DNA of 18,441 bases from CAYRJA01 sp964424455 (GCA_964424455.1 CAYRJA010000062.1:1-18441), one strand, 5' to 3'; counted from the stretch's first letter, positions 1 to 8,569 are shown. Numbers and translations: made by a program. The notes: generated from the letters alone by a model not told the origin.

Positions 1-389
1 CACTTTCTGTCTTTGATAAGAATGAAAAAATGTTGGTACTGAACTTCAAATATATTTCTTCGCCTACTGAGTTTCAGGACATAACTAACAATCAACAGTT
101 CCAGATGCAGTCGGCAAAGCCCATTGTGAAAAGAAGAAGTCCGATAAATGTGGTAGTAACAGATGTTAATGGGAAAACCATTTTTGAGAAGGAATACTCT
201 CCGCGAGGTCTGAGAAAAGACATTGCCATTTTTGTATATAATGAAATCACTACGAAGGATTCTGTCGTGAATATAAAGGTTACTGAAACTGCTTTTCCTG
301 AAACCGGCTCTGTATTAGATAATGTAACACTAAATAAAAATGACGGTACTATCATTTCATTTGCAGATGGAAAATTGAAAAAACTTTAG
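1..389 (+). CDS. 3' end of an unrecognised protein gene (5' end outside window)
   Basis: The reading frame is open from base 3 to the TAG at 387-389, and nothing stops it upstream of the first ATG at base 30. That ATG is therefore probably internal and the gene begins before the window. The visible 128 or so residues alternate short hydrophobic strands and polar turns, for example INVVVTDVNGKTIFEKEY and VVNIKVTE, which suggests a beta-sandwich C-terminal domain. The phrase VTDVNGK recalls the DxxGK turn of T9SS sorting domains. However, the chain ends in FADGKLKKL and lacks the YPNP start and the closing basic strand of that family, so I do not call it a sorting domain. No function recognised. 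It ends 222 bases before the start of the next gene. Confidence 0.6.
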   Translation, partial: LSVFDKNEKMLVLNFKYISSPTEFQDITNNQQFQMQSAKPIVKRRSPINVVVTDVNGKTIFEKEYSPRGLRKDIAIFVYNEITTKDSVVNIKVTETAFPETGSVLDNVTLNKNDGTIISFADGKLKKL

Positions 390-611
390 GAAAGAATTAA
401 TCTAATCTCTTAGGTTGCTTTAGCTTAATAACTCTTAGAGTAAACTTTCTTTCAGTTTATATTATAGACAGGTGGAAATAACAAATAACAGCCGGATAGA
501 GATTAAAAATTCTATTATTGACTTTAGAGATATTTAGTACAATAATTTATAAAAGTCAAAAATTCTTTTCCTTTGTTAAATATTTTTATTCACTCTTCTT
601 TAATAACTGAA

Positions 612-1826
612 ATGAAAAACAAACTTTACACAATTGTCTGCTTACTTATAACTGTAACAGCAGTATCAGATTCGTTTGCTCAGCCTTGTGGTGAGCGATA
701 CAAGAAAATGATTTTTACAGATGTCACTAAAACATCTGATGTAGTTTATTCCACTTCCAACGGCGTTACACTGAAGATGGATATTTATGAACCGTTGGGT
801 GATACTTCATCTATGCGTCCGCTGCTTATTTTAGCACATGGAGGAAGTTTTGTTGGTGGTGACAAAGGAGCAGATAGCGCTTGTGTTAAACTCTGCATCA
901 ACTTTGCAAAGCGGGGATATGTTACAGCCGACATTCAGTACCGTTTAGCAAATGTGTTTGACATGTTTGACTCAATTAAGGCAGTTACTGCAGTATTTAA
1001 AGCCATAGGTGATGGTAAATCAGCTATAAGGTTTTTCAGAAAAGATGCAGCAACAACTAATATTTACAGGATTGATCCGAATAAGATTTTTTGTGGCGGC
1101 AACAGTGCAGGTGCGGTACTTTACTGTCATTCTGCCTATATAAACAGTGTAAATGAAGCACCTGAATTCATTCGTAATATAATTACAGAAAATGGTGGGA
1201 TTGAAGGTAACAGCGGGAATGACGGATACTCATCGGATATGACAGCTCTTATTAACCTTGCAGGCGGCTTGTACTCTGCTGAGTTTATAGGCCCCGGTAA
1301 TGTTCCTTCTTTTAACGCGCAAGGTGATCAGGATAATGTTGTTCCCTATATATGCGCTAAGGCAATAGGTGGACTTCTGCCGGTTCGTCTTTGCGGTTTA
1401 GGTGAAATGGAGGCGCGCTACACACTGTTAAATCTGATTCATCACAGTATAGTTTATCCTGGAGAAGGGCATTGTCCATGGTCGGGTAATCCGGCAGAGA
1501 TGTTACAGATAGACACAACCCTTGCTAACTTCTTGCTTCAATTTATTTGCAGCAATATTACAGGAGCAAGCACCCAATTGGTAACTGACAGCCCGGTTCT
1601 GGTTTATCCAAATCCTACTTATGATATACTTTACATCTCATTACAGGAAGGAAACTCTTATCAGCATATTCAGTTGATGGATATAACAGGAAGAAATGTT
1701 TATAAAAGTAATACCACTAGCACTACGTTCTCAATAGACACACATCAGTTTCCTTCAGGATTTTACTTTGCAAAGATTACAAAAGCCAATGGCGAAGTTT
1801 CAGTTAAGAAAGTAATGATTGAATAA
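612..1826 (+). CDS. Secreted alpha/beta-hydrolase (esterase-like) with T9SS type A sorting domain
   Basis: A predicted exported serine hydrolase of 404 residues, probably an esterase; the substrate cannot be read from the sequence. An in-frame ATG lies at 573, but the one at 612 begins a textbook signal peptide (MKNKLYTIVCLLITVTAV..., cleavage near SFA/Q), so I use 612. The alpha/beta-hydrolase landmarks are in order. An oxyanion-hole HGG sits at about residues 76-78 inside LAHGGSFVGG. The nucleophile motif is GNSAG with Ser at about 165. An Asp lies in GDQDNVVPY at about 239-241. The catalytic His lies in GEGHCPW at about 287. From about residue 331 the chain starts VYPNPT and ends in the turn DITGRNVY and a basic final strand (VKKVMIE). 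This is the type A sorting domain that sends proteins through the type IX secretion system to the surface or medium. The gene is monocistronic by spacing. Confidence 0.87.
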   Translation: MKNKLYTIVCLLITVTAVSDSFAQPCGERYKKMIFTDVTKTSDVVYSTSNGVTLKMDIYEPLGDTSSMRPLLILAHGGSFVGGDKGADSACVKLCINFAKRGYVTADIQYRLANVFDMFDSIKAVTAVFKAIGDGKSAIRFFRKDAATTNIYRIDPNKIFCGGNSAGAVLYCHSAYINSVNEAPEFIRNIITENGGIEGNSGNDGYSSDMTALINLAGGLYSAEFIGPGNVPSFNAQGDQDNVVPYICAKAIGGLLPVRLCGLGEMEARYTLLNLIHHSIVYPGEGHCPWSGNPAEMLQIDTTLANFLLQFICSNITGASTQLVTDSPVLVYPNPTYDILYISLQEGNSYQHIQLMDITGRNVYKSNTTSTTFSIDTHQFPSGFYFAKITKANGEVSVKKVMIE

Positions 1827-1845
1827 CCGAATCCGGTTAAAAAAT

Positions 1846-1862
1846 TATCTATAAAATAGATA
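1846..1862. other. Short AT-rich inverted repeat between genes
   Basis: TATCTAT-AAA-ATAGATA is a perfect 7-bp stem with a 3-base loop. It lies 20 bases after the hydrolase stop codon and upstream of the DUF302 operator-like palindromes. The stem has only one G-C pair per arm, so it is weak as a terminator. It could be part of the same regulatory region. Confidence 0.3.
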
Positions 1863-1882
1863 GGGACGCAATTAGTACTGTA

Positions 1883-1915
1883 TGTAACAGAAGTTACAGA
1901 TCATGTAATCTTACA
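1883..1915. promoter_or_regulatory. Two adjacent palindromes ahead of the DUF302 gene, operator-like
   Basis: TGTAAC-AGAA-GTTACA (1883-1898) is a perfect inverted repeat. It also reads TGTAA-N6-TTACA, the 5-6-5 spacing of Crp/Fnr-family operators. Five bases later comes a second perfect palindrome, TGTAA-TC-TTACA (1904-1915). The pair ends 36 bases before the ATG at 1952, a fitting place for an operator or activator site. The first palindrome also contains one copy of the iterated word TGTAACA, so it may instead belong to that genome-wide set. Regulator identity is inference. Confidence 0.45.
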
Positions 1916-1951
1916 GCGGTAATATTGCATCATAATTAAAAACTGTACAAC

Positions 1952-2338
1952 ATGAGCTACTATTTTTCTAAAACACTGCAAGTCAGTTTTGATGAAGCAA
2001 TTACAAAAGTTACTGAAGAACTAAAAAAAGAAGGTTTCGGAATTCTTACTGAAATAGATATGAAGGAAACCTTGAAGAAAAAATTAGGTGTTGATTTAAA
2101 GAAGTACAAAATACTCGGAGCATGTAATCCGCCTTTTGCATATCAGGCGTTGTTGGCTGAAGATACCATAGGCACTATGCTTCCCTGTAACGTAGTAGTT
2201 CAGGAAAAGGATGACAATACCATTAAAGTTTCCGCTGTTGATCCGGTTGCCTCTATGATGGCAATAAAAAATGATAAATTAGGCGGAGTTGCTACAGAAG
2301 TAAGAGCAAAGCTGAAAAGAGTAATTGAAAATCTGTAA
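1952..2338 (+). CDS. DUF302 domain protein
   Basis: A 128-residue protein that is essentially a single DUF302 domain. Family features visible are the N-terminal amphipathic stretch (SFDEAITKVTEELKKEGF), the strand GILTEIDM, the helix ETLKKKLGVDL and the conserved core YKILGACNPPFAYQAL. After these comes MLPCNVVVQE. There is no signal peptide or membrane segment, so it should be cytoplasmic. The biochemical role of DUF302 is not established; the fold is thought to bind small molecules or dimerise. The two Cys residues (GACNPP and LPCNV) sit at the positions that are usual in the family as I remember it. The start at 1952 is the only sensible one. It stands alone, converging with the membrane-protein gene 43 bases downstream. 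Confidence 0.9.
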   Translation: MSYYFSKTLQVSFDEAITKVTEELKKEGFGILTEIDMKETLKKKLGVDLKKYKILGACNPPFAYQALLAEDTIGTMLPCNVVVQEKDDNTIKVSAVDPVASMMAIKNDKLGGVATEVRAKLKRVIENL

Positions 2339-2368
2339 TTAAGATTTTTATTTATAGCAATAGTAAGT

Positions 2369-2379
2369 GTTACAGTAAC
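2369..2379. other. Inverted pair of the GTTAC word in the gap between convergent genes
   Basis: GTTAC-A-GTAAC is a perfect 5-bp inverted repeat in the 43-base gap between the converging DUF302 gene and the membrane-protein gene. It includes one full TGTTACA word (2368-2374). No T-tract follows on either strand, so it is not a standard intrinsic terminator, but the location at two gene ends is suggestive. Confidence 0.35.
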
Positions 2380-2381
2380 TG

Positions 2382-3314
2382 CTATGCAGAATTTTTCTGA
2401 TAACTGTGTTGTGATAAGAATATATCTGCTCTTTTCTTTCTCATAAAAGCAGGATTCTTAATAAAGATATAGAGTAATATCCCCAGCAGAATAAAGAAAC
2501 CACTCACCGGCAGCCAGTATTCTTTTGGATGAACCCATATTTCGTTAAATAATTCCCACCTGCCTAATACTTCTACGAAATTCCAGAATATAATAACTGT
2601 AGGAATAGCATAGCGAACCGCATAATCAAAAGTCTGAATTTTGAAAAGGCGTGTTATCAGATACAGTGACCAGATAAGAGAACCAATACCTACAATATAA
2701 GTCGCAGGGTGACGGTCGCCAGCAATGTTAGGATTATAAACTATCAGAAGAACTATATAGAAAAACCAGAGTATCATGATAGTTTCAACGAAAGTGGTTA
2801 CTGCCAGTGGCTTTTTGTAGCCGGTCTGGATCATTACATGTTTCTTTAGCCCGGAATATTTCTGAATCCATACAAAAAAAGTACAGTAGGTCCGGGTAAA
2901 AATAAAGTAGAGCGTTATAGTAGCCACTAAGCCAAGTGAGGAGAGCATTACCAAATATTCTTTCTTAGTAGCCACCTCATTATTCACAACATAATCGGCT
3001 ACCTTGGTTTCTTCTGCATTCCATACGAAAGAGAACTCCACCCAACCTGTCCAAACCAACACTCCGCCAAGAAAGCCGAGTATGGTGGCAAGAGTTGCTT
3101 GTTTATTTTTCAGGATCCCCCAAACGATTAGCGCCACACCAATAAACCCCATAACAACAGCGCCGACAAACTTGTAATCGTGTAGAAAAATTTCATTCAT
3201 TACCATAAGTGCATGACCTATAGGCATAAGAAGCAGAACCAGCAGAAAAGAAAAGAAACCATTCCGCAGACCGGTTCTGATAATTGATTTATTAGATAAG
3301 GGAGAGATATTCAT
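2382..3314 (-). CDS. Conserved multi-pass membrane protein, function unknown
   Basis: A 310-residue integral membrane protein with about eight hydrophobic helices, at roughly residues 18-38, 48-68, 74-92, 120-140, 172-193, 204-221, 235-250 and 267-287. The N-terminus and the tail MRKKRADIF are basic. That tail is therefore probably cytoplasmic. A loop of about 25 polar residues (100-119) separates helices 3 and 4. Charged residues next to helix ends, such as GWVEFSF, NFVEVLGRWE and AGDRHP, are the only candidate functional positions. I do not recognise the family. The start at 3314 gives a short polar leader before helix 1 and is reasonable. The gene lies on the same strand as the upstream potassium channel but 165 bases away, so co-transcription is uncertain. 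Confidence 0.75.
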   Translation of the reverse strand: MNISPLSNKSIIRTGLRNGFFSFLLVLLLMPIGHALMVMNEIFLHDYKFVGAVVMGFIGVALIVWGILKNKQATLATILGFLGGVLVWTGWVEFSFVWNAEETKVADYVVNNEVATKKEYLVMLSSLGLVATITLYFIFTRTYCTFFVWIQKYSGLKKHVMIQTGYKKPLAVTTFVETIMILWFFYIVLLIVYNPNIAGDRHPATYIVGIGSLIWSLYLITRLFKIQTFDYAVRYAIPTVIIFWNFVEVLGRWELFNEIWVHPKEYWLPVSGFFILLGILLYIFIKNPAFMRKKRADIFLSQHSYQKNSA

Positions 3315-3479
3315 AACGGTTGCGAATATAACACTTATTGAGAATGATTCTAAATAAAAACAAACAAAGAGAAAAACTACTATGATATAGTCTGTTAAAC
3401 AGATAATTAATGTTAATGCTGAAAGGGAAAGAGAATTACGGGTAGTAAATTCAGATCAATATAAAGGCAATCGCAATTG

Positions 3480-4583
3480 TCATTCGTCTTTCTGAATATA
3501 ATAGTGAATGATTCTCTCTGTCTTTTGATCTTCGGAAAGTTCAAGTAAAGATCTGTTACAATCTAAAACAAGAGATGAATTCGGAGGAAAGGCAAAGCCA
3601 TAACCTTGCTTATAATATTCTGCTTTACTGATAGATAAATTTCCACTCTTATTATTCTTCAGATAGTATAACAACTCCGGGCGATCATATACAACTGCAT
3701 CAACTTTTTTACTTTCTAATTTTGCGATAGCATCATTCAAATTGAACGCAGGAACAGTTTCTATTTTATATTTTTTTAAAAACTCCTCTGATGGCGAAGA
3801 AAGAACGGTTGCTGCCTTATGACCGGAGAGTTGTTCTATTGTTGAAATGGTTGTTGCGTTAAGAGAAGTTAGTGTTAATACACTTGCAATCCCTGCTACC
3901 ATAGAAGTAGCAAAAACTAAAGATATTATCATCCAGATGCCGGTGATTATTCTGCCGGGTAATGTTACAGGAACTTTGTCGCCATAGCCCGTTGTGCTCA
4001 TGGTTACAATAGCCAGCCACATACCTGCTCCTATGCCTTTTACCGGATCTTTTGAAAACTGTCTCGGAGATTCTTTATGTTCTGCTAACCATAGAAGTGT
4101 ACCAACGCCGCAAAGTATCATTAAAAAGATGAGTACGGCAATCAATAATTTTAAACTGAAAAAGGGACGAATTCTTTGCCAGGAGCTTTGATTATCTGTT
4201 CGTGAAATGATGGATATACTTGAGTTGTAAAATGGTTGAGAGAATCTCACGCTCTCAAGGCGCTCGGATGTTATACCCACAGGACCAACCACTACATCTA
4301 AGTTCCCTTTGTTTAGCGAATGTAGCGCATCATCAATGTTTTCAAACGATATGTATTTATAATTCCATAAATTTTTGCTTGCAATCTCTTCCCATATCTC
4401 AACGGCAATACCTTTATCCTCTTGACCAAATACAAAAGGTTCAGAACCGGCAATTCCAACCGATAATGTATGCACCGCAGTATTGTGCTTATGAGATTGT
4501 GCCTGAACAGCACCAGCAGAGAAAAAAAGTAATAAGCAAAAAGATAAACACTGTAACAGAATGTAATTTATTCGTCTTTTCAT
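3480..4583 (-). CDS. GluR0-type ligand-gated potassium channel (solute-binding domain fused to K+ pore)
   Basis: 367 residues with the architecture of the prokaryotic ionotropic glutamate receptor GluR0. A signal peptide (1 to about 28, AVQA/Q) is followed by the first lobe of a periplasmic amino-acid-binding fold (about 38-135). It carries the GITSERLESVRFSQPF stretch, whose Arg108 matches the ligand-carboxylate Arg of the family. Helix M1 lies at about 143-165. A re-entrant pore loop carries the potassium selectivity filter TTGYGD (residues 197-202), and helix M2 spans about 210-236. The second ligand lobe (about 243-365) contains AVVYDRPELLYY, with Asp300 where the family binds the ligand amino group. 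As in GluR0, no fourth membrane helix follows. The predicted role is an inner-membrane K+ channel opened by an amino acid in the periplasm. The ligand is unknown. No transporter or metabolic gene nearby hints at it. Confidence 0.9.
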   Translation of the reverse strand: MKRRINYILLQCLSFCLLLFFSAGAVQAQSHKHNTAVHTLSVGIAGSEPFVFGQEDKGIAVEIWEEIASKNLWNYKYISFENIDDALHSLNKGNLDVVVGPVGITSERLESVRFSQPFYNSSISIISRTDNQSSWQRIRPFFSLKLLIAVLIFLMILCGVGTLLWLAEHKESPRQFSKDPVKGIGAGMWLAIVTMSTTGYGDKVPVTLPGRIITGIWMIISLVFATSMVAGIASVLTLTSLNATTISTIEQLSGHKAATVLSSPSEEFLKKYKIETVPAFNLNDAIAKLESKKVDAVVYDRPELLYYLKNNKSGNLSISKAEYYKQGYGFAFPPNSSLVLDCNRSLLELSEDQKTERIIHYYIQKDE

Positions 4584-4670
4584 TTCATCCTCAGATTATC
4601 ACTGATGCAAATATTGTTGTTTGAAAACAATTAACTGTATGCAATGGAATATATTCATTTGACAGGGCTG

Positions 4671-6776
4671 TTATATCAGTTCTAAAAATTTCTCCTCATC
4701 AATTATTTCCACTGTTCCGAGTTTTTGAGCTTTAGCTAATTTGCTCCCTGCATTTTCGCCTGCAACTAAATAGTTTAGATTTTTACTAACTGAGCCGAGA
4801 ATTTTGCCTCCGTTTTTCTCCACTAATTCTTCTGCATCGCTTCGTTTCATTTTTAATGTGCCGGTAAAAAGGAATGTTTTACCACTGAGTTTTCCGTCTG
4901 TTACAGTTTCACTTATATCATGTTGTGTATTTACGCCTAAGTGACGAAGCTCATGAATCATTTTAATATTTTCGTTATCTGCAAAGTATTCATATATGCT
5001 TGCTGCCACTTTCGGTCCAATATCCTCCACAGTCATCAGTTGCTCCTGTGACCAGTTCCTCAGTTCTTCAATATCACTCACCTGTTCTGCAAGTTTCTTT
5101 GCGGTAGTCTCCCCAATGAAACGAATGCCTAACCCGAAAATCAAACGATGAAGCGGCTGCTGTTTGGAGGATTCAATAGCAGCTTGCAGATTATTTACTG
5201 ACTTATCTTTCCATCCATCTAATTTACGAATGGCATCATAGTTTAAACGGTAGATGTCAGTAATGGTATTTATAATTTTTCGTTCGGTGAAGTCTGTTAC
5301 AATAGCTTCACCTAATCCCTGAATGTTCATTGCATCTTTTGAAACAAAATGAATGATACGCTCCACCACTTGTGCAGGGCAATTCAGGTTCGGACAGCGC
5401 CAGTTGGATTCTGTTTCGGGTTTGATTAATGGAGTGTTACAGACAGGACAATTTTTTGGAAAATGAATTTTCTTTTCTTTTCCTGTACGGGCTTCTGTAA
5501 CAGGTTTTACAATATAAGGAATCACTTCACCTGCGCGCTCTACCAGCACTTTGTCACCTAAGCGAATATCTTTTTCATTGATAAAATCTTCATTAAACAT
5601 GGAAACAGATGAAACTGTAACACCTGCAAGTTCTACCGGCTCTAACTTGGCAACCGGTGTAACAGTGCCTGTACGGCCAACCTGAAAATCCACTTTCAGC
5701 AGTTCGGTAGTTGCTTGTTTTGCCTGAAATTTATATGCAATTGCCCAACGCGGATGATGTGAAGTATAACCGCATTTTTCCTGCAACTTTAAATTATCCA
5801 CCTTGATAACAAGCCCGTCAATTTCATAAGGCAATAAATCGCGTCGCTTTTCAAACTCTTTACAGTATTCAACAACCTCATGAATACTTTTTGCAATCTT
5901 AAATTCTTTGTCAGGTGTTTTAAACCCCAACTGATACAGAATGTGAATGTTGCCGGAGTGTGACTCCAACTTTGTTTGAAGTAAATTATTTCCGTTCACA
6001 TCCTCAGCCACGCTCACATGATACAGAAATGCTTCCATTCCTCTCTTGGCTACTTCTGCTGCATCCTGCATACGTAATCCGCCTGATGCTGCATTTCGCG
6101 GATTTGCAAAAGGGGCAAGTCCTTCTTCCAGTCGTTTACTATTTATCTTTTTGAATGAATCTTTATTGATAAGAACTTCACCCCGAATTTCAATCCGGTA
6201 GATATTGAATTCTTTAAACCCGGCGCTTAATGGAATAGATTTAAGCTGCCGCAGGTTGGTAGTGATTTCTTCACCTACAGAGCCATCGCCTCGCGTAGCG
6301 CCACGGAGAAGCTTATTGTTTTCATAAATCAGAGAAATACCTGCTCCATCAAATTTCGGCTCTACACAATATTCTATACTTTCTTCGCCTGTAAGTTCGC
6401 GTACCCGCCTGTCCCAGTCAACTAAATCCTCTGCATTGTAAGAATTGTCGAGTGAAAGCATCGGAACAAGATGTTTCACTTCAGGGAATTCTTTTGTAAG
6501 CCCGGTGGCTACACGCTGTGTGGGCGAGTCTTCAGTTATCCAATCGGAATTATTTTCTTCCGTTCGCTTGAGTAGTTGATACAGTTGGTCATATTCAAAA
6601 TCAGAAATAACTGGTTCACTTTGTACATAGTATTTCCATTCATGGTATCGAATCAGGATACGGAGTTGTTCAGTGGCTTTTTCATTCTGTTCTGTAAAAT
6701 CGGGCTGATGTTTTAACTTCTTCAATAGTGTAGAAGAGTCTTCAATAAGTTTCTGTTCCTGTTTTTGGGAATACAT
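4671..6776 (-). CDS. ligA: NAD-dependent DNA ligase LigA
   Basis: Seals nicks in replication and repair using NAD+. The 701-residue chain has the full LigA order: Ia domain with YYVQSEP; adenylation domain with the nucleophile Lys141 in EPKFDG and RGATRGDG; OB fold; four-Cys zinc finger (Cys443, 446, 461, 466); helix-hairpin-helix region with GLGIRFIG and VEDIGPKVA; and a C-terminal BRCT domain (about 629-701, FLFTGTL). The frame extends to an ATG at 6803, but I choose 6776. That gives the usual family N-terminus, and a perfect TAnnTTTG promoter box lies at 6801-6808, which would put 6803 outside the transcript. The length is slightly above the E. coli enzyme (671). The OB-fold stretch reads SMFNEDFI where most LigA proteins have TLHN followed by an acidic residue. 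Every other landmark is intact, so it should be active. It is probably the cell's replicative ligase. Confidence 0.97.
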   Translation of the reverse strand: MYSQKQEQKLIEDSSTLLKKLKHQPDFTEQNEKATEQLRILIRYHEWKYYVQSEPVISDFEYDQLYQLLKRTEENNSDWITEDSPTQRVATGLTKEFPEVKHLVPMLSLDNSYNAEDLVDWDRRVRELTGEESIEYCVEPKFDGAGISLIYENNKLLRGATRGDGSVGEEITTNLRQLKSIPLSAGFKEFNIYRIEIRGEVLINKDSFKKINSKRLEEGLAPFANPRNAASGGLRMQDAAEVAKRGMEAFLYHVSVAEDVNGNNLLQTKLESHSGNIHILYQLGFKTPDKEFKIAKSIHEVVEYCKEFEKRRDLLPYEIDGLVIKVDNLKLQEKCGYTSHHPRWAIAYKFQAKQATTELLKVDFQVGRTGTVTPVAKLEPVELAGVTVSSVSMFNEDFINEKDIRLGDKVLVERAGEVIPYIVKPVTEARTGKEKKIHFPKNCPVCNTPLIKPETESNWRCPNLNCPAQVVERIIHFVSKDAMNIQGLGEAIVTDFTERKIINTITDIYRLNYDAIRKLDGWKDKSVNNLQAAIESSKQQPLHRLIFGLGIRFIGETTAKKLAEQVSDIEELRNWSQEQLMTVEDIGPKVAASIYEYFADNENIKMIHELRHLGVNTQHDISETVTDGKLSGKTFLFTGTLKMKRSDAEELVEKNGGKILGSVSKNLNYLVAGENAGSKLAKAQKLGTVEIIDEEKFLELI

Positions 6777-6800
6777 AAGAGTTATTCGGAATGAAGGTAG

Positions 6801-6808
6801 CAAAGTTA
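6801..6808 (-). promoter_or_regulatory. Bacteroidota-type -7 promoter box for ligA
   Basis: On the minus strand this reads TAACTTTG, an exact match to the TAnnTTTG -7 element of the Bacteroidota primary sigma factor. It ends 24 bases before the chosen ligA ATG. No convincing TTG -33 partner is seen at the usual distance. It supports 6776 rather than 6803 as the start. Confidence 0.5.
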
Positions 6809-7030
6809 GAAGATTGAAGTCAGATACAGACTCTTAATACACCGTTCCGTTTAGAAGGAAGTAAGAGCATTTTCTGCACTCTTAAATTATGCAATACTCT
6901 TCTTTATACCAAGTGACAAAAGATATAAAAACCCGGATTATGTAGTTTATTCATACATCAGTATTGGTATTGTTTCAAATTTAGATTTCAACTTCCCGAT
7001 TCTGATTCTATCTTAGTCGCAAAAAAACGA

Positions 7031-8569
7031 ATGCCTTTACTGGGTATTTTAATCAAGCAGGTTATCAAAACAAGGTCAATGGTAAAACTGCTGAATCTGA
7101 CACCTGAAGTGCAGCAAAAACGTGTATTGACCAAATTATTACGCAAAGCGGAATTCACTGACTTTGGTAAACAATATAAATTTTCTGTTACAGTTAATTC
7201 AAAAAATATACAGGATGATTACCGGAAGTCGGTTCCGACTTTTAACTACAATTCCATTTACAGTCAATGGTGGTACCGGACTCTAAATGAAGAAGAGAAC
7301 ATCTGCTGGCCCGGCAGTACAAAGTATTTTGCATTGAGCAGCGGAACTTCCGAATCAGCCAGCAAACATATTCCTGTAACACGCGATATGAGCAAGGCAA
7401 TGCAGCGCGCCAGCATCGGGCAGATTCTTTCGCTTGCGAATTATAATCTGCATCCGGATATTTTTGAGAAAGGAATATTAATGCTTGGTGGCAGTACACA
7501 TCTTAATCGTCACGGAAGATATTTTGAAGGAGATTTAAGCGGAATCAATGCAAGTAAGATTCCGTTTTGGTTTCAGTTCTTTTACAAACCCGGGAAAAAG
7601 ATTTCAAGCGAGCGTAACTGGGAAAAAAAGTTAGAAGAAATTACAGAGAACGCACCGCAGTGGGACATAGCTTTTATTGTGGGAGTACCGGCGTGGATTC
7701 AAATCATGTTAGAGAAAATTATCCGGCGCTATCAACTCAAAAATATACATGACTTATGGCCTAATTTAATCTGTTATGTACATGGCGGAGTTTCATTTGA
7801 GCCCTATAAAAAAGCATTTGAAAAGCTGTTAGGCAAGCCGCTGTTTTATGTAGATACCTATCTTGCCTCTGAAGGGTTTATTGCATTTCAGACTGAACCG
7901 GGGGCGAGTGGCATGAAGCTGCTACTTGACAATGGAATTTACTTTGAGTTTGTAGAGTTCAATTCAGAAAACTTCGATTACAACGGAGAACTAAAGGATG
8001 AAGCAAAGACATTACACATTGGCGAAGTGAAAGAAAATATTCCTTATGCACTGTTGCTTTCCACCTGTGCGGGTGCATGGCGCTATTTGATTGGCGATGT
8101 TGTAAAATTTTCTAATGTGTCAAAGTCAGAAATTACTATTGTAGGGAGAACGAAACATTATCTGAGTTTGTGCGGCGAACATCTTTCAGTAGAGAATATG
8201 AACAAAGCAATTGAAATGTGTTCTGAGGAATTTAATGTTGCAATCAAGGAATTTACCGTTGCAGGTATTCCGCACGATAGTATGTTTGCGCACCAGTGGT
8301 ATGTAGGATGTGATGAAAAAGTAGATATAGAAAAATTCCGTAACCGGTTAGATGATAATTTAAAAAAGCTGAATGATGATTATGCAGTTGAACGGATAGC
8401 TGCATTGAAAGATGTTTTTGTAGAAATCATTCCAACACAGATTTTTTACAAGTGGCATGAAATTCATCATAAGGTGGGCGGGCAGAGTAAATTCCCCCGG
8501 GTGATGAGAGGCATACAATTTGAAGAATGGAAAAAGTTTGTTGAAGCCGAGAAGATAGGTAATCAATAA
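7031..8569 (+). CDS. GH3-family acyl-adenylating enzyme (bacterial GH3 'auxin-responsive promoter' homologue)
   Basis: 512 residues, colinear with the GH3 family of the ANL (adenylate-forming) superfamily. The ATP-binding loop is FALSSGTSESASKHIPVT (about 100-117). The second nucleotide motif is YLASEGFIAFQ (about 277-287). The third is RYLIGDVVKF (about 351-360), where Asp356 would bind ribose. A smaller C-terminal domain begins near GRTKHYLSLCGEHLS. Plant GH3 enzymes activate acids such as jasmonate or indole-acetate as acyl-AMP and join them to amino acids. Bacterial homologues keep the motifs, but their substrates are largely unknown, so an amide-forming role is inference. There is no signal peptide, so the enzyme is cytoplasmic. 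A LysE-type exporter gene follows 118 bases downstream on the same strand. The start at 7031 is preceded by an A-rich leader. Confidence 0.92.
   Translation: MPLLGILIKQVIKTRSMVKLLNLTPEVQQKRVLTKLLRKAEFTDFGKQYKFSVTVNSKNIQDDYRKSVPTFNYNSIYSQWWYRTLNEEENICWPGSTKYFALSSGTSESASKHIPVTRDMSKAMQRASIGQILSLANYNLHPDIFEKGILMLGGSTHLNRHGRYFEGDLSGINASKIPFWFQFFYKPGKKISSERNWEKKLEEITENAPQWDIAFIVGVPAWIQIMLEKIIRRYQLKNIHDLWPNLICYVHGGVSFEPYKKAFEKLLGKPLFYVDTYLASEGFIAFQTEPGASGMKLLLDNGIYFEFVEFNSENFDYNGELKDEAKTLHIGEVKENIPYALLLSTCAGAWRYLIGDVVKFSNVSKSEITIVGRTKHYLSLCGEHLSVENMNKAIEMCSEEFNVAIKEFTVAGIPHDSMFAHQWYVGCDEKVDIEKFRNRLDDNLKKLNDDYAVERIAALKDVFVEIIPTQIFYKWHEIHHKVGGQSKFPRVMRGIQFEEWKKFVEAEKIGNQ

Noticed and set aside
1824..1839. 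TAACCG-AATC-CGGTTA hairpin at the hydrolase stop codon as a terminator
   Set aside because: A 6-bp stem followed by A residues, not T, on the transcribed strand; it overlaps the stop codon. Too weak to annotate.
3391..3403. TCTGTT-A-AACAGA inverted repeat as another copy of the iterated word
   Set aside because: It has an A insertion and lacks the TGTWACA core; counted as chance.
4220..4624. 134-codon plus-strand open frame
   Set aside because: It lies antisense to the 5' part of the GluR0-type channel gene and its translation has no recognisable pattern; a shadow of the real gene.
2382..6776. ligA, channel and membrane-protein genes as one operon
   Set aside because: They share a strand, but the gaps of 87 and 165 bases and unrelated functions give no support for co-transcription.
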